Position numbers and translations under genes: made by a program. 64,000 bases of DNA from positions 3,571,561 through 3,635,560 of the forward strand of contig NC_050474.1 of NCBI RefSeq assembly GCF_013373865.1, in the 5' to 3' direction. This stretch comes from Monomorium pharaonis (taxonomy: Eukaryota; Arthropoda; Insecta; Hymenoptera; Formicidae). Position 1 is the first letter of the stretch; each line of letters opens with the position of its first letter. Positions 1 to 12,961 of this stretch are shown piece after piece. A model generated the notes under the pieces. That model did not search any database, was not told the origin of the DNA, and saw nothing but the letters and a program-made list of their open reading frames with translations.

Positions 1-1530
1 AAGACAATGATACATGGAAGTAGCGAGAGAAGACGAGAAGAAGAATAAGGTCGGGACGGGAGAGCGTGAGTGGGCCGTGAATTTCCGGGAGATCGATGCG
101 CTGACCTAGCAGGTGCGCATCCCAGTAGGGGTTGCTGTTGATATCTCTTTCTCATCGGATGCTCGTCATTCGCGCGCGCCGTCTCTCGTTTACATTGCTT
201 TATTCGCGCTCATGAAGATCGCTGACGATGTAATACGAAACGACGCTCGTTCGTCATGAGCCAAGGCCGATAAACTGCTGTCAGTCAGGCGGAATCTGTT
301 CCGGTGGTTAGACATTGCAGAAGAAACAATCGGTAATGCAATCACCCGCTGGCCGGCCGCCAAATCAACTGGAACACTCGTATTGTCCCGCACAATCCAT
401 ATGTGGTTTCGCGGTTAACGATTTGCATGAATTATGGCGACGTCGACGTTTTTATTTCGCGCGAGAACGGCACGTTTTATATGAAAAGTGGCACAAAGTC
501 AATTATTTAATTATTAAAGACATGTAGATGACTATTGTCGCATGTTTATTCCCCGTGATATCGTAATTCACGCCGGAATATAAAATTGAAGGCCCGTCAA
601 GGCATGTAATTTCTCTGATGTAGGAACGGAGATTGAAAAAGTGGCAGGAAATAGAAAAATCCCGAGGGCGTGAGAGACGCGAGGCGATTGCGAGTGGTTA
701 TTTCACTGGCCTTTTACATCCTTATTAGTGCCATCGGTAATGAACGAAGCTGAACGGGGCGACGGTTCAACCGTTCTATTCGAAGATCCCCACCTTCCCC
801 TCGTCCTTTTCACTTGGTTTCTATTCCACCGGTTTTCTCTAAATGAGATTTTTATGAGACAATTTCTCCGAACAAAATTGTTTTACGATCATATCCCAAA
901 CGTCAATAAGACAGGAAAATCGAACGGTGAGAACGATAACAATGTAATTTTAAACCTATCAATCAGTGTGTATGTGCCACCGTCCGTGATAGATGCCATG
1001 GAAAAACCCCTGTGGAGATATTCGTGTAATGGGCAAATATACAATTTGCCCTTTATCATAGCCTTCGCCTTTTATTTTTTCATCTTTTTCTTTATTCCAT
1101 CGGCGAAATCAGCCATGTAATATCTTATTTTACGCAATATTATCTGCAGCATTTGTAGATGTAATGTATAAAATGCGTGTCTGGGGAAAGCGGTGGAAAG
1201 GGCTAAAACACCCGACGTGATCAACACAAGCAGCTACAGTTGTCACTCCGTACCCGTGGATACCTCGATACACAAAAGGACATCGGTTCTATTTTTGTAA
1301 CCCGGCGATTCTCAACGCACAGCTGCATTTCGTACCATTGTCTCGTTCTCGTTTTGTTCCAGTATCCGCCTTTTACCGTCCATTATCGCGCATAGATAGT
1401 GTACCGTCTGTCAGAAGAAACCGGGGAAAGACTATCTTATCGATGGCGATGCCAATTGGCGCGACAGATGCCTTTTTATCCGGACTTTCGCTGCAAATTG
1501 CGAACTATCAGGTTGCCGTTACGTGTAGAT

Positions 1531-1573
1531 GCGCGCGCGCGTGTGTATGTGTGTGTGTGCGTATGTGTGTGTT
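1531..1573. repeat. Mixed GC/GT dinucleotide repeat
   Basis: A run of GC units passes into GT units with two GTAT interruptions, forming an alternating purine-pyrimidine tract. Confidence 0.9.
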
Positions 1574-3349
1574 GTATTCGAGTGCCTTGAAATATGAAAG
1601 CAATCTTTGTTCATCGGAAGTATCGCACCACATGAGCGAATATCCACGCAATCTTTGTTATTCGAACCTTTTTATAAACTGCGCCGAAAAGGCTTCCAAG
1701 TTTTTTTTATCAGGGACTCATTTTGTTTGTCCATGCGCTTTATTTCTATTTTCATTTGGTGTTTTTAATCATTTTCGAAAGGCACGCAATCTCTCGTGAT
1801 AGTGACGTTCTACAAAAGAAGGCTTTACTAAACACACATTTGTATATTCGTTTCTATTCACTTCCTATGATTCTGCCGTCACTTCATAAATCGTAAAAAT
1901 TGTTTACTAACATAAAAAATCATAACCATAATAAATATTTATTAATTCTACTTTATAAAAATCTTTTTAACGTGGTAATCTTGATGTTTAAAAAGATATT
2001 TATAAGATCGTTTTATCAGATTTAATATTATTATATTACATACACATTAATAATATATCAATATATATTTGGACGTATCCGTTGGATCTACGATTTATAA
2101 TGAAAAATATCTTACGATGGTTTTATTTAAGCTCAACATGAAATTTCCCGATACATTCATTCATAAAACGATGTGATCAAAGAGAATATTTTATCGTTCG
2201 GCAAGATTAAAATCGGCGAAATTATGTCGATCGCTCAGGATTTACACTGTAACGAGAATCTACGTGAACTTCGATATTTTTGAGATAGATACGCGGTTCC
2301 TTACTCAGCGGGAGTCGACATGACCATACGATTTCGCTGGGCAAATCTCTCATTTCAATAAAATTATATTATTGCTGCTAGAAAAGCTTCGAGCAAAGTA
2401 TTCACGAAAATGCAGAGCGAAAAATATCTTTGTTGCGAACGAGAGATGCAATACCGTCTTATATATTGCGTTTGGCCTACAAAAATTCTGATAAAACTCG
2501 AATCTGCGAAATCGTATCATGGTCGATTTACAATTTGACGAGAGTTCGCGAAAGAGACGCTTGACATTTACATCGATCTATGATGTGATCCTTGAAGGAA
2601 CTTGGAAGACCCCTCGTGGATCATGGGTTGCCCTAAGCAGCAGATTCTTTACTATTCAATCAATATATGCGTGAAAATGCGCGAGCTTTTAAGGATTGAA
2701 ACGCGGTCAAACGCGATGTCTGACATGAAAAAAATTTTTCCGTTCCTCTTTTTGTCCCTTTTCTCTGCGACAAAGAAAATAATCAGTACTTTAGCTAAAT
2801 CCCGGGGTTAAGACATCTCGTCGGGATGAAGCTTGAAGAAGTAACATATAATACTAGGATTTAGATAATACCAATGGAGAAATTGCGTTCCTCATAAAGT
2901 CGCTGCAACTTTCTTTTTATTATACAAGAAGACGTGAAATATTATTTGTCATTTCATACTTTCTGAGTGTACTGTTTAATTGAAATTACTTGATATTAAT
3001 TTTTTTCAACAAATAAAGCAAAGTAATAAGAAAGTACGGAAGTATAAGGAAGTTTATTGAATGTTTTCTCATATTTTTATATATTTTTTTAATAGTGTGA
3101 TGAATTAACGATAGAAATTTTAGACAACTGAATTCTAGAGATTGTTATAAAAAGTTATTATTGAAAATTGCCGCAAATTCTATAATGCGCCATTTTTCCC
3201 ATTTTTCATTTTTATTTGAAATGAAAATAAGAGAAATTTTGCCGCGATTGAATGTGGAATGCATTTTTACGCTACGTTCTCCTGTCAATTTACTTTCTAG
3301 CATCAACAATTGCATCATGCGTCACATTCTTTAAATTTGAAATATTACG

Positions 3350-3353
<4 letters not shown>

Positions 3354-3404
<51 letters not shown>
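3354..3404. repeat. (TA)n microsatellite, about 51 bp
   Basis: An uninterrupted run of TA units in AT-rich intronic DNA. Confidence 0.95.
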
Positions 3405-3407
<3 letters not shown>

Positions 3408-6400
3408 AAATATATTTGTATACGTGTAATATTAGTTATGAAATGAGTTTCTATTGGTAATATCAATTATATGGATATATGATTTTTACAAAAATCTCTT
3501 TCTCTTAAAATTGTGCAGATAAATAATTAACATTTATTTTATATAATAAAAAATTAACCATTGCGACGCCAAGTACGATAAATAAATAACTTTTTTTTTT
3601 TTTTAGAAATATATATATTATAATATACATATCGCAATATTATATTCATTACAGATTCAAATTGCACAAACGCATTTGCATTATATATTTATAGTGAACA
3701 ATTGACTGCATCAGTTGGTATTAAATACAACGTATTCTATACGAATGTAATTAACAAAAACAATCGCCAGTATCGCGTGTAATTAATACTGGAAATGTCG
3801 CATGTCAGATTCCACAGAGTTGCAAATTTCGGTTTCAAATGGGCTGTTATTGCCGCAATAATTATAATATATTTATCAACTTAATAACTTTAATAACATT
3901 AATATGTTAACTTTAAACTTTAAAGGTATAATATAATTCATACAAATAAGATAATTAAAATTTGCAAGACTTTACCTCAAGATGTACGATAAATTTTCGT
4001 TTGCATGATCATGCGTAATATCCGGATTTATTAATAAAACAACTTCCGAGAAAATCTTAATAAAAAGATCACAGATCTGCTCTCTTCAACTAAAATTACA
4101 TTACTGATAAAACGGTTAATGGTTAAATATATAACCGAGAGAAAGTTAAGAATGTCTGGAAAAGCGAAATATAGTGACAAAGAAATGGCTATAATGATAG
4201 TAAAATGTTTTTGCTTGCAAAGGCGATTTCGGGATGATAGGGACTTGTATATTTCGATTTAGATGAAATTGATATCTGTTAGAGGATATCCGTCTTTGAT
4301 GTTAAATCGGCTCGATACTCATCGGTTGCCTGCAAGGCGGAAATATAAGAGAGGATCCGGGGATTGCGTAGAAAGGGGATTTTCCATCGTTGGATAATAA
4401 ATGAAGGAGATAGGAACGATAGGTGGACCGTGAGGTAAGCGACCGGGGCGCACGAGACGTACGTAAAAGCGCCAAAAGCGATGCGGTCACACGCGTAATT
4501 GTCCTCGGGTTTTCAAATTGGAAGGGAAATCTCGTCGCACTCAAAACGAGCTTTGGCGCCTAGACTTTCTTTGATTGAATTCCACGCCGCTGACTTTTCC
4601 GGATTCCACGTCGCTTCTAGAACGTCAGCGATGCGAACTTCAAATCCTTCATCTGCACGCTCGAAAAAAGTTTCTCGCGTATATCCCGTCGGTGACAAAA
4701 GTTTTCATGATTTTCACTTGTCGCGAGAATTTACGATACCGCATTCACCGATAAAATTTTATTACTGTTTGAAATTACTAAACGGCGGATTTTGCTAATT
4801 AGCGCGATCATTTAAGCATTATTAGTTTCACAGTTAGTTTAAATGACAATCACACACCGATTACACACAGTTACACGCGTTTACTTTATAAAGCGGCCAA
4901 AATGAAGCATTAATTGTGGTTTGAAATAGAACGGTAACAAATTCTTACGCAATTAAAATCTTTCGAGAGCGCGAGAAACTTCGCGGGAAGCCTCATTTCC
5001 ATCACTTTCGTCGATATTGCCGTTGCACGGTCGTCATCAGCACGTCGTCGCCTTAAGGTACAACGACGGAGAATGGGTTGAACGGCAAAGAAACGGTATA
5101 AGAACGCAGGTCGTCCGCGTACCATTACTTCGCAAATTTTGCCCCTTTCAGAAGTTGGAGCCCCGTAATACTCCAAGTTATACGGTGCACCCTCGATATC
5201 ATTGTTGCCGTTAGGTGGCTAATGAGAATTTACAATCCAGCATCCGCTGAACTTCAGCCACCTGCAATTATCGCTTTCCCAAACACGCTAGCGTTTTGTT
5301 AATTAAATCATTCACGTTGAAATCTAAAGGAGTCTCGCGGCTTAAGCGACGCCTTCCATCACGTGCATTGTATTTCTTTCCTATTCGACTTTTGAAATTA
5401 ATGTAACCGCAGACTGGATTTGATGATTTTCGAAATTAATTTCGATTTTTATTTTTGAAACAATGCGTTGTCCAACATTCGTTGATAATCTGTGACTACG
5501 GCCATCGCAAGTACTGCAGGATTCATCAATTCTTAACAATTCTCTTCACGGAACACAACATTCAAGAGTTTTAGTTAATCTATTTCTCTAACGGAAACCA
5601 TTAACTCACTCCGGACCGGACAAATTCGCTACGGACTTGCGATCTGAATGCGAGAGTATCGTAAAACGTGCCGCGATTCCGCATGCGGGACGTGGCACCG
5701 ATTAGTTTTTAAGTCAGTAATTTGTGACCGGTGCAGCGCGGCAGGGAATTCGCGATTATCGCGCGAGTGGACCCCGGACCACGCGAGGCGGAGTCGGCCG
5801 AGAGGTCTTCCATTGTGGGGGGTGCGCCGGGGGATTTTAAGGGGCGCGCTGGGTTTAATGAGTGTTCCGAACGGATCTCGCGCGGACGACGAAGGCGAGG
5901 GATATACGACGACCGCCGGCAATTAATCAAAGTTCCTCGCCTCTCCTCGCGGAAATGGTAGGAGGGAAAACTTGCCCTCGTGGCGCTACGACGTGACATC
6001 CTCTCCGACCAAACGTGAGCGAGATAATGATTTCCAGTGCGCCGTAACTCTTTCGCGACGGTCACACAAATCCGGCCGAATGCATATCGATAATTCTGCC
6101 TTGAATTTAATCCCAGACGCTGTGAGACTCGAGTAAAATCGAGAGTCGTGAGGCAATATAGAACGCCTCCATGTTTTGACGGGAATAAGTTTAAAAATTT
6201 TTCAGATATCATTAATGTACACGTGTTCGAGCGGTAGCAAGCGAAGGTGAATACTTTTCTCTCGGGTGCGGGAGTGCACTTTAGACAAATAAATTTCGAT
6301 GCTTCGTTATTATGTAGTTCGCGACAAGCTCGTTGAAACGGAAAGCGACGTGGAATACATTTGAATAATGGCAATACGATGATATGGATACGCTTTTGGC

Positions 6401-7098
6401 GTCATCGCGCAAAGAAACGGGGAAGTTCCGTTGAGATATTAATCTTCGAGAAAGTCGCGGCATAGATAGAATATGGGTACGTTTTTTTCCCCTTTTTTGA
6501 ATCGACAATCGCGGTGACGATGGCGCATATATTTTTCCTGTATATGTTGACTTCGATATAAATTTTCTGTCCGATTTTTCTTCGATATTGAACGCGATGC
6601 GTTTTATCACGATGCATGGTATACGTGAGAATTTTGAAAACGGGGAAATTTAATGTCGCGCCTAAACTTGATCGCACATAATCTATACGTCCTTGGGGAA
6701 CAGAATCAAACAGGTATTTCTGCATGTGTTTGCACGTTGATGTGCACTCATGCTTGTGCACTACGGATTCCTATCGAAGTCGCGAATCGATTATAACGGA
6801 ATTTCAACGAAAATTCATGCATTCGTACTAGTGAGGAGTGAGAGAAAATTCCGCTGACATTCATTATTACAACGTCGACGGATTTAACATTTTTCGAAAA
6901 ATATTTTCTCGACATGCGAGCAAAATATTTCGACGTTTATAAACCGCTTTTAATATTATTGACGTTAATAACAAAATAAGTTTTTTTTAAATTGCTACTG
7001 TCTAAAATTTGTTAATTTAAATTTTAACTTACAAGTTTATATGTCCTATTAAATATTATAATATTATATATTACACATAAATAAATATTTATATATGT

Positions 7099-7250
7099 CC
7101 TTTATGATAATGTAATACTGGACAGTATTAAATTTGTCAGTATTTAATATTTATTTTAAGTATTAAGCACTGTTGTTTGTACTTTAATATTCAAAATAAG
7201 TAATAATTACTGCCCAATTTAATACTGTCCAGTATTATATTTTTATAAGG
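7099..7250. mobile_element. MITE-like inverted-repeat element, about 152 bp
   Basis: The arms 7113-7134 and 7216-7237 are perfect inverted copies over 22 bases (key core TACTGGACAGTA on the left). The similarity continues outward to CCTTTAT and ATAAGG ends and inward with mismatches, so nearly the whole element folds on itself around position 7175. It encodes no protein. Its shape fits a short non-autonomous DNA transposon, but no target-site duplication was confirmed. Confidence 0.5.
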
Positions 7251-7262
7251 GATGTATGAAAA

Positions 7263-7266
<4 letters not shown>

Positions 7267-7311
<45 letters not shown>
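7267..7311. repeat. (TA)n microsatellite, about 45 bp
   Basis: A pure TA run beginning about 16 bp after the inverted-repeat element at 7099-7250. Confidence 0.95.
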
Positions 7312-7315
<4 letters not shown>

Positions 7316-10300
7316 TAATCTTACATGTTTTATTAAATACCATTATTATGACAAATTATAAGATATATTACTTATTTTGTCATTCTTGAAAGCGAGAGCT
7401 TTCTGTTCTAGCGAGACATTTTTATCTCCACTGAATGACAACATGATTCAGCAATATGCTGATCTACTCGCATTATCATCGTAAGCAATATCTTGACACG
7501 CGAACGTACGTGCATGTAATTATTCAATAGTTTTCAAGAATCTTCGAAACTTTAAAGAGGGGATTGGCAGCGAGGAAGAAGCATTAAATTTGTGAGCGTG
7601 GCATTTTTCCTGTCTCTTTGATCTTTTTTTTTGTGCAGAGAACTTACAGTTCTCACGGTTACCTATACGTTGAAACAGAAATCTTTCGCATTGTCGATCT
7701 TCACGGAGCCAATTTTCTCTTATCTTTTCATGAAAGAGATGATTCTTCAAGAATTGCCACACTTCATAACGGGAAAGATGAGAGATTTGTGCAGATCGCG
7801 AGAGTCTTAGAAAAATATTTTTTCGATAAATAAAGGACTTGAGTCCGAAAGAGATAATTTTGCTTATATTTCCGCTAAAGTAAAGTGCTTCGAACTTTTT
7901 GATTCGAACTCTTCAAGTTTTCACCGCAAACACCGTGATATTACTCACCGTTAATTGCACCGTAGGAACAATATAGCGACACATAACGGTGCTTTGATAA
8001 TGTTGCACAATCAATAATTTATTAGTGTTGCGGTTGCATGCGTTAATAGACGAACTACTCCGTAGTTTCCTCAGGGGTGAATTCGAGCTCCTCCGGTGAC
8101 CCCGTTAAAAACATTTTTTAAGTAGGTGAAATTTAATTCGTAGCGGCTGGTAGAATTAAATCTTTCAGGAGAATTAATAATTAACTTCTCGCTGACTGCG
8201 CGAATGTGTATACCCTGTTCCAGGGTAAAACAATTTTTATCATGTTATGTCACATATACAAGAGAAGGCTAGTAGTTGAGTTTGAAGATGAATACTATAA
8301 TTTTAATTTCTGTATTTGTTATGTGTGGTTGAGCAACGGATAAAATGTATTAATCTCTCTCTACCAAATTTGTTTAATTTACCGGCTTAAATTCTGTGCT
8401 GTCCTGTAAACAGAAAATATTATAAATTCGCAGAAATCCTATTCGCGTGGAAATCCTATTTCTCTCAGTCTCCGCTCGCTTTTCGTGCTTCTATTAAGGC
8501 GCAATAATCTCTTTCGGAATAAGTTTAGATTAATTAGTCAAGTTCTCAATAACAAATGTTCCTCATAAATCGCGATTTATATTTTACATTAACGATAAAT
8601 GTAAGAAATCATACGTCTCAATTAACATGTTATAAATTTTATGTGTCTCGGTGCAATAGAAGATTAAGATAATTTTAAAATTGTAATTAATATCTTTTGA
8701 ATTTACAATATTTTATCTTTCTGAAAAGAAAGTATTCTCTCGTAAATTCGTTGAACAAATTTATGTCACATTCTATCGACAAGATATGTGTGTACACGAA
8801 TACACATATCTTTTTTTCGATAATTTTACTTACGTAAAACAGCGTTTTAATCAATTCTCTTGCGAACACGAAAAATATGCGTCTATTTTTGCTACGCATT
8901 ACTTGCTAGTTTTTTTTATGCGCGCTAATAAATGCGTATTAACTGACTCACTAGGATTTAATTTTTCGAGCCATTTTTACCTACTTCTTTATTCATTTCC
9001 GTGAGATTCCAACTTGAGCATAGTCCGCTGATGTTGCGCCGATGTCCTCAAGCGAGTCAGCGTAAAGTTTGATTATTCTTTGTTTTATTCTATGCAGAAT
9101 CTCTGCGAAACTTTTCTCGCTCGTTCAACACCCCTCGCCCGTTCCGCTATTCCGAAAGCACGAAAAGCCGGTGGTGACTTCTTTCTAGAACTTTTCCCGG
9201 TTAAATTATCGATAGCCCGCGGCTGTCCCGGCATTTTCGGCTCTATACAATGACTCGCGACACACATACAGACACGTCCTACATGGTTAAACGCACGCGT
9301 GAAAGACATTTATGCGGATGTGCGGAGATGAATTTGCCAGAGACATAAAGGCCACATGGCTCTTTGGGAGTCACGCGTAATGAGACTTGTCCGCGATGGC
9401 AGAGCTTTGAGGATGAGAAGTCACGCAAGTTCGAACTTGGGGAACAATTCAAAATTTATGCGCGCTTCCCTGCATAATAATATTACAGCACGAATTCATA
9501 TTAAGTGAATTATGTCCTTCATTTCTGAAGCGGAGCTTGCCAACGACGTTTGTATCACGCGTATAAAATTGTACAAGCATTCGTATTAATTAATAGACAC
9601 TTGCGCTTGAACATATGGTATTTTTTTAACTATGCTTTGGTTAAACATCGAGTACATATGAAACAGGCAATACAAACGACATAACGTAGAAAAGGTAAAT
9701 TATAATAAACTTGCAGATTTTTATATTAAAATTGCGTGCTTTAAAGCTATTAAAAAAATTTGTTTTGAAAGAATCTTGTAAGTCCTCCCCTTTAATGAAA
9801 GAGACTTGAAAGTTCCGTCAGTTCTTAAACTCAGATCTCAACAGAGTATTTAATGCTCTGTTAAAATTGCGCACGTCATTCGGCTTTGTATAATGATGTC
9901 TTAACGATGGTACGTTATGAAATTTTAAAAGGATAAAGCTTACCTTTTCGCGCGTGATTACAAACGTCAATGAGGATTTTGAGAAAGGCGAACAGCCTCT
10001 CTCATCGAATTAATCTTTTATGTTACGTCAGTTTCTCTCTGATGAGTTACAAACTCACTCTCCCGTTCGAAAGTGTTCGATAATTGTAAAATGTGTGACG
10101 ATAACGACGTATGTACGCACGTTCATAAATTTATAATAATAATATCATAAAATTTAGACTCACATTGCAGGTACTACTCGAACTCGACAGGTATTATAAG
10201 TACTGGCGACTGTCGCTCCATTAAATAAATGCCGCGTATGCGTAAAACTATTTAGAATTTAATGTTGCGGAGGCGTACCACAGTGTGAACTTTCAAACGC

Positions 10301-12961
10301 GCTGTAATTCTCGGCTCTTTGCTTTCATCCGAATGCGAACGAAACAAAACGTGTATTTAATCGCTCAGCGTTCGTGACCAAACCGCAATTCGTTACCACC
10401 ACTCGCTCTCCCCCTTTAGGGTAAAACGCGAGGTCAGTTCGTTTCGTAAGCTGCACTCGGTATGCACATTCGCTGGTGCATTCGCCAATTCGGTTTGAAA
10501 TCTGCCCAAATTTCAGGTGACCATCGGAGTGGAATTGTGCCGGAACGATTAACGAAACTGGGAACGAGATTTCTCTTTTTTTTTGTTTTTTTTTGTCGCG
10601 TCGTAATGGCATCAGATCTTGCAGTAGATCATTTCGACAAGAAGCGGCGAATTCCATGTTTTTCAAACAGACATCTAATCCCCAAGTTCCATGTATCAAG
10701 GTAATCTTAAAGTATTTTAGCAACGAAGAGGGTCATAGAAGTTGACAGAATTATAAAAATTCTACCTTTCGACGAACATGAAGAACATGCATTCATATGT
10801 GTGCATGACATTACTCCTTGCGCATCATATGTGTTATGCGTGTATGTGTATGTATCGAAGTGACATCAAGGAGTCGGAGATCTCACTTGATGTGCTAATT
10901 TTGCCATTTTCTAGCGACGGTCGTGGTGCAAAGCGCGTGTAGAAATGTAAATTACATATAATAGAAGTGAGGTGGGAAGATAAAACTGGAAAAAAAAGGA
11001 TCTCCTGCCTGTTTGGCGATCTCGCTCCATTACTAGAGCAAACAGGATCATTTAATGTATTATAATGTAAAGAAGAGTTTTAATTAGACATTTTACATTT
11101 TTGTTTAGTATATATTTGCACGAATTAACGAGCGGGGAATCGATCGAGTTAATATCTGGTGATCACTTGTATTGAAATGATTCTGCACCGCTCATCTGAG
11201 AAACATGAAGAATTTGCATTTTGCCGGTTTTATATTGTTCTTTTAAGCGGCTTTTATCGGCGTGGGTTTGTGTAACTGAAGGCCAGAAACGAGAACCGAT
11301 CACCGTCATTAAATTTCAAAGCGCAACGTGAACGGGCGAAGAGTATTTCGTATGCGCGAGAAGCACCGCAAACTGTTGGAACGCGTATGTATGGTAGTTA
11401 GGACGCGCTGCCAGAAGATATTCAAAGCTGTTTCGAGGCGAGGCATCTGACAGCGGTTTCGGCTTGTCGCCGGAGGACCATGCAACATTGTCGCGCAGAC
11501 AGAGAATTTGCGAGCTGTAGAGAGATTAGCAGTGATTTGAGAGGCGTTTAGACAGGACACCGGAAGCTTAGAGGCTTAAAAATTATGGAATTCAAGATTA
11601 ATTGAGCGCTTTCTGTCCTCAAATGTAAGATAAATTATTTATCTCACGCCTCGTCGGTATGTTGACGCGGTATACCTTTCTTCCTGACTTCCCGCCTTTC
11701 CATCCTCCTCTTTTCTCTTGTGCCTCTTACATTATGCAAATCTGCACAGTGTTTCCTTATATCGCGTATTACACGGCGTTCTCGTGATAGCGTCAAAGTA
11801 ATCGCGCGCGAAGACCTTGCATATCTCATCATACGTCTCGCGTAAGCGCATTATAATACAATGCCTCGCACAAACTCGCGGAACTATTTTTCACGGGTTA
11901 TAATAGGAGGAGTTCCAAGCGATATTTATGCCTAGTTAACTCTCCAACGAGGCCCGATTGCCGCAGGATTGATGGATCGCCGTAGAAAAAAAAGAGATCG
12001 ATAGAAGTTATGCTCAGTGTATATTTTGCAGACTTGACTAGTCGAGAAGGTAATACAATTTCCGTTGAAATTGTCATTGGCTCTGTGAGCTTAACGTCAC
12101 TCGTGTAACGAGATAATCAGTGACGTCAATCGTCATCATCTATGTGGATTCCTCAATTTTTCGGCGCGCGTACCATTTCTAAAGAGCTTAAACGGTAACG
12201 AGAAGACGGGTGCGGGCGGCAGACGGAAGCTTTGCTGTCAATAAACTATAAATTTCAAGCTGGAAGCTCCGAGAATTCCGCGCAACGTGTTAGTGACAAC
12301 TGAGAGAATCGGAGAAATTCGCACGGACTTTAATTCTCGCTTTTGTCTTATCTCGTCTATTTTGTCAGTAAAATAAACGAAGTAAAAATACTGTACATAA
12401 TTTTAAAACTTCTCAGATATGTAGGTATACACATAGGAAAGGATAAGCGGCCGATCGTAACTTTATAGTCTGCGTCTTTTATCGCGTTGTTATTTCAATG
12501 CGGTTTTATTGATCGATGAAACAAAATAGAAGCAAGTATAACTGGAATTTTTCAATATTTACCGAAGAAAATGTATGCAATAAGATTCATACTTAGATCG
12601 CTTTTCAATAACTTCTTGCTAACTGCGATTCGAGATAGACTTGAATAGATTTGGGACAGTATTAGTAATCGGACACGGAAATCAATTGTGAGCAAGGACC
12701 GGTAATGATGCGGAAGTGCGGAATTGTTTTAAACAGAAACCAGCGTTCATTTGCCTTGCATTAATTCGCCTTTCCATTATGTACTTTTTATCTCGAACCT
12801 GCATACCGTTGGCGCATTTCTCAACTTATCCAAAGTTACTGTGTAAGAAGAGCTCCTAATTGTATTGTTATCTAATTATTGTTGAAACGCGTTTTCTCCT
12901 TTTTTTGCGTGATAAATGATAAGTAACAGCGATATTGAATTTCGCTAGCTGGTTAACTCAC

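Larger units (their letters stand above)
1..12961 (-). other. Large intron of the GABA-B-like receptor gene; no further exon recognised
   Basis: This stretch lies downstream of the receptor exon on the minus strand. It is AT-rich, with TA and GT/GC dinucleotide repeats and one hairpin-shaped element at 7099-7250. No segment resembles the remainder of the ligand-binding lobe or the seven-helix domain. Long antisense ORFs near 5700-6370 fall in a CpG-rich patch and show no family pattern. Confidence 0.5.

Noticed and set aside
728..1120. 130-codon plus-strand ORF with a hydrophobic end
   Set aside because: The Phe/Ile-rich end comes from AT-rich T runs. No homology or supporting splice sites were seen.
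5709..6374. 221-codon minus-strand ORF
   Set aside because: It lies partly in a CpG-rich patch where stops are rare, shows no domain or splice context, and its composition (Arg/Ser-rich, no structure) looks like noise.
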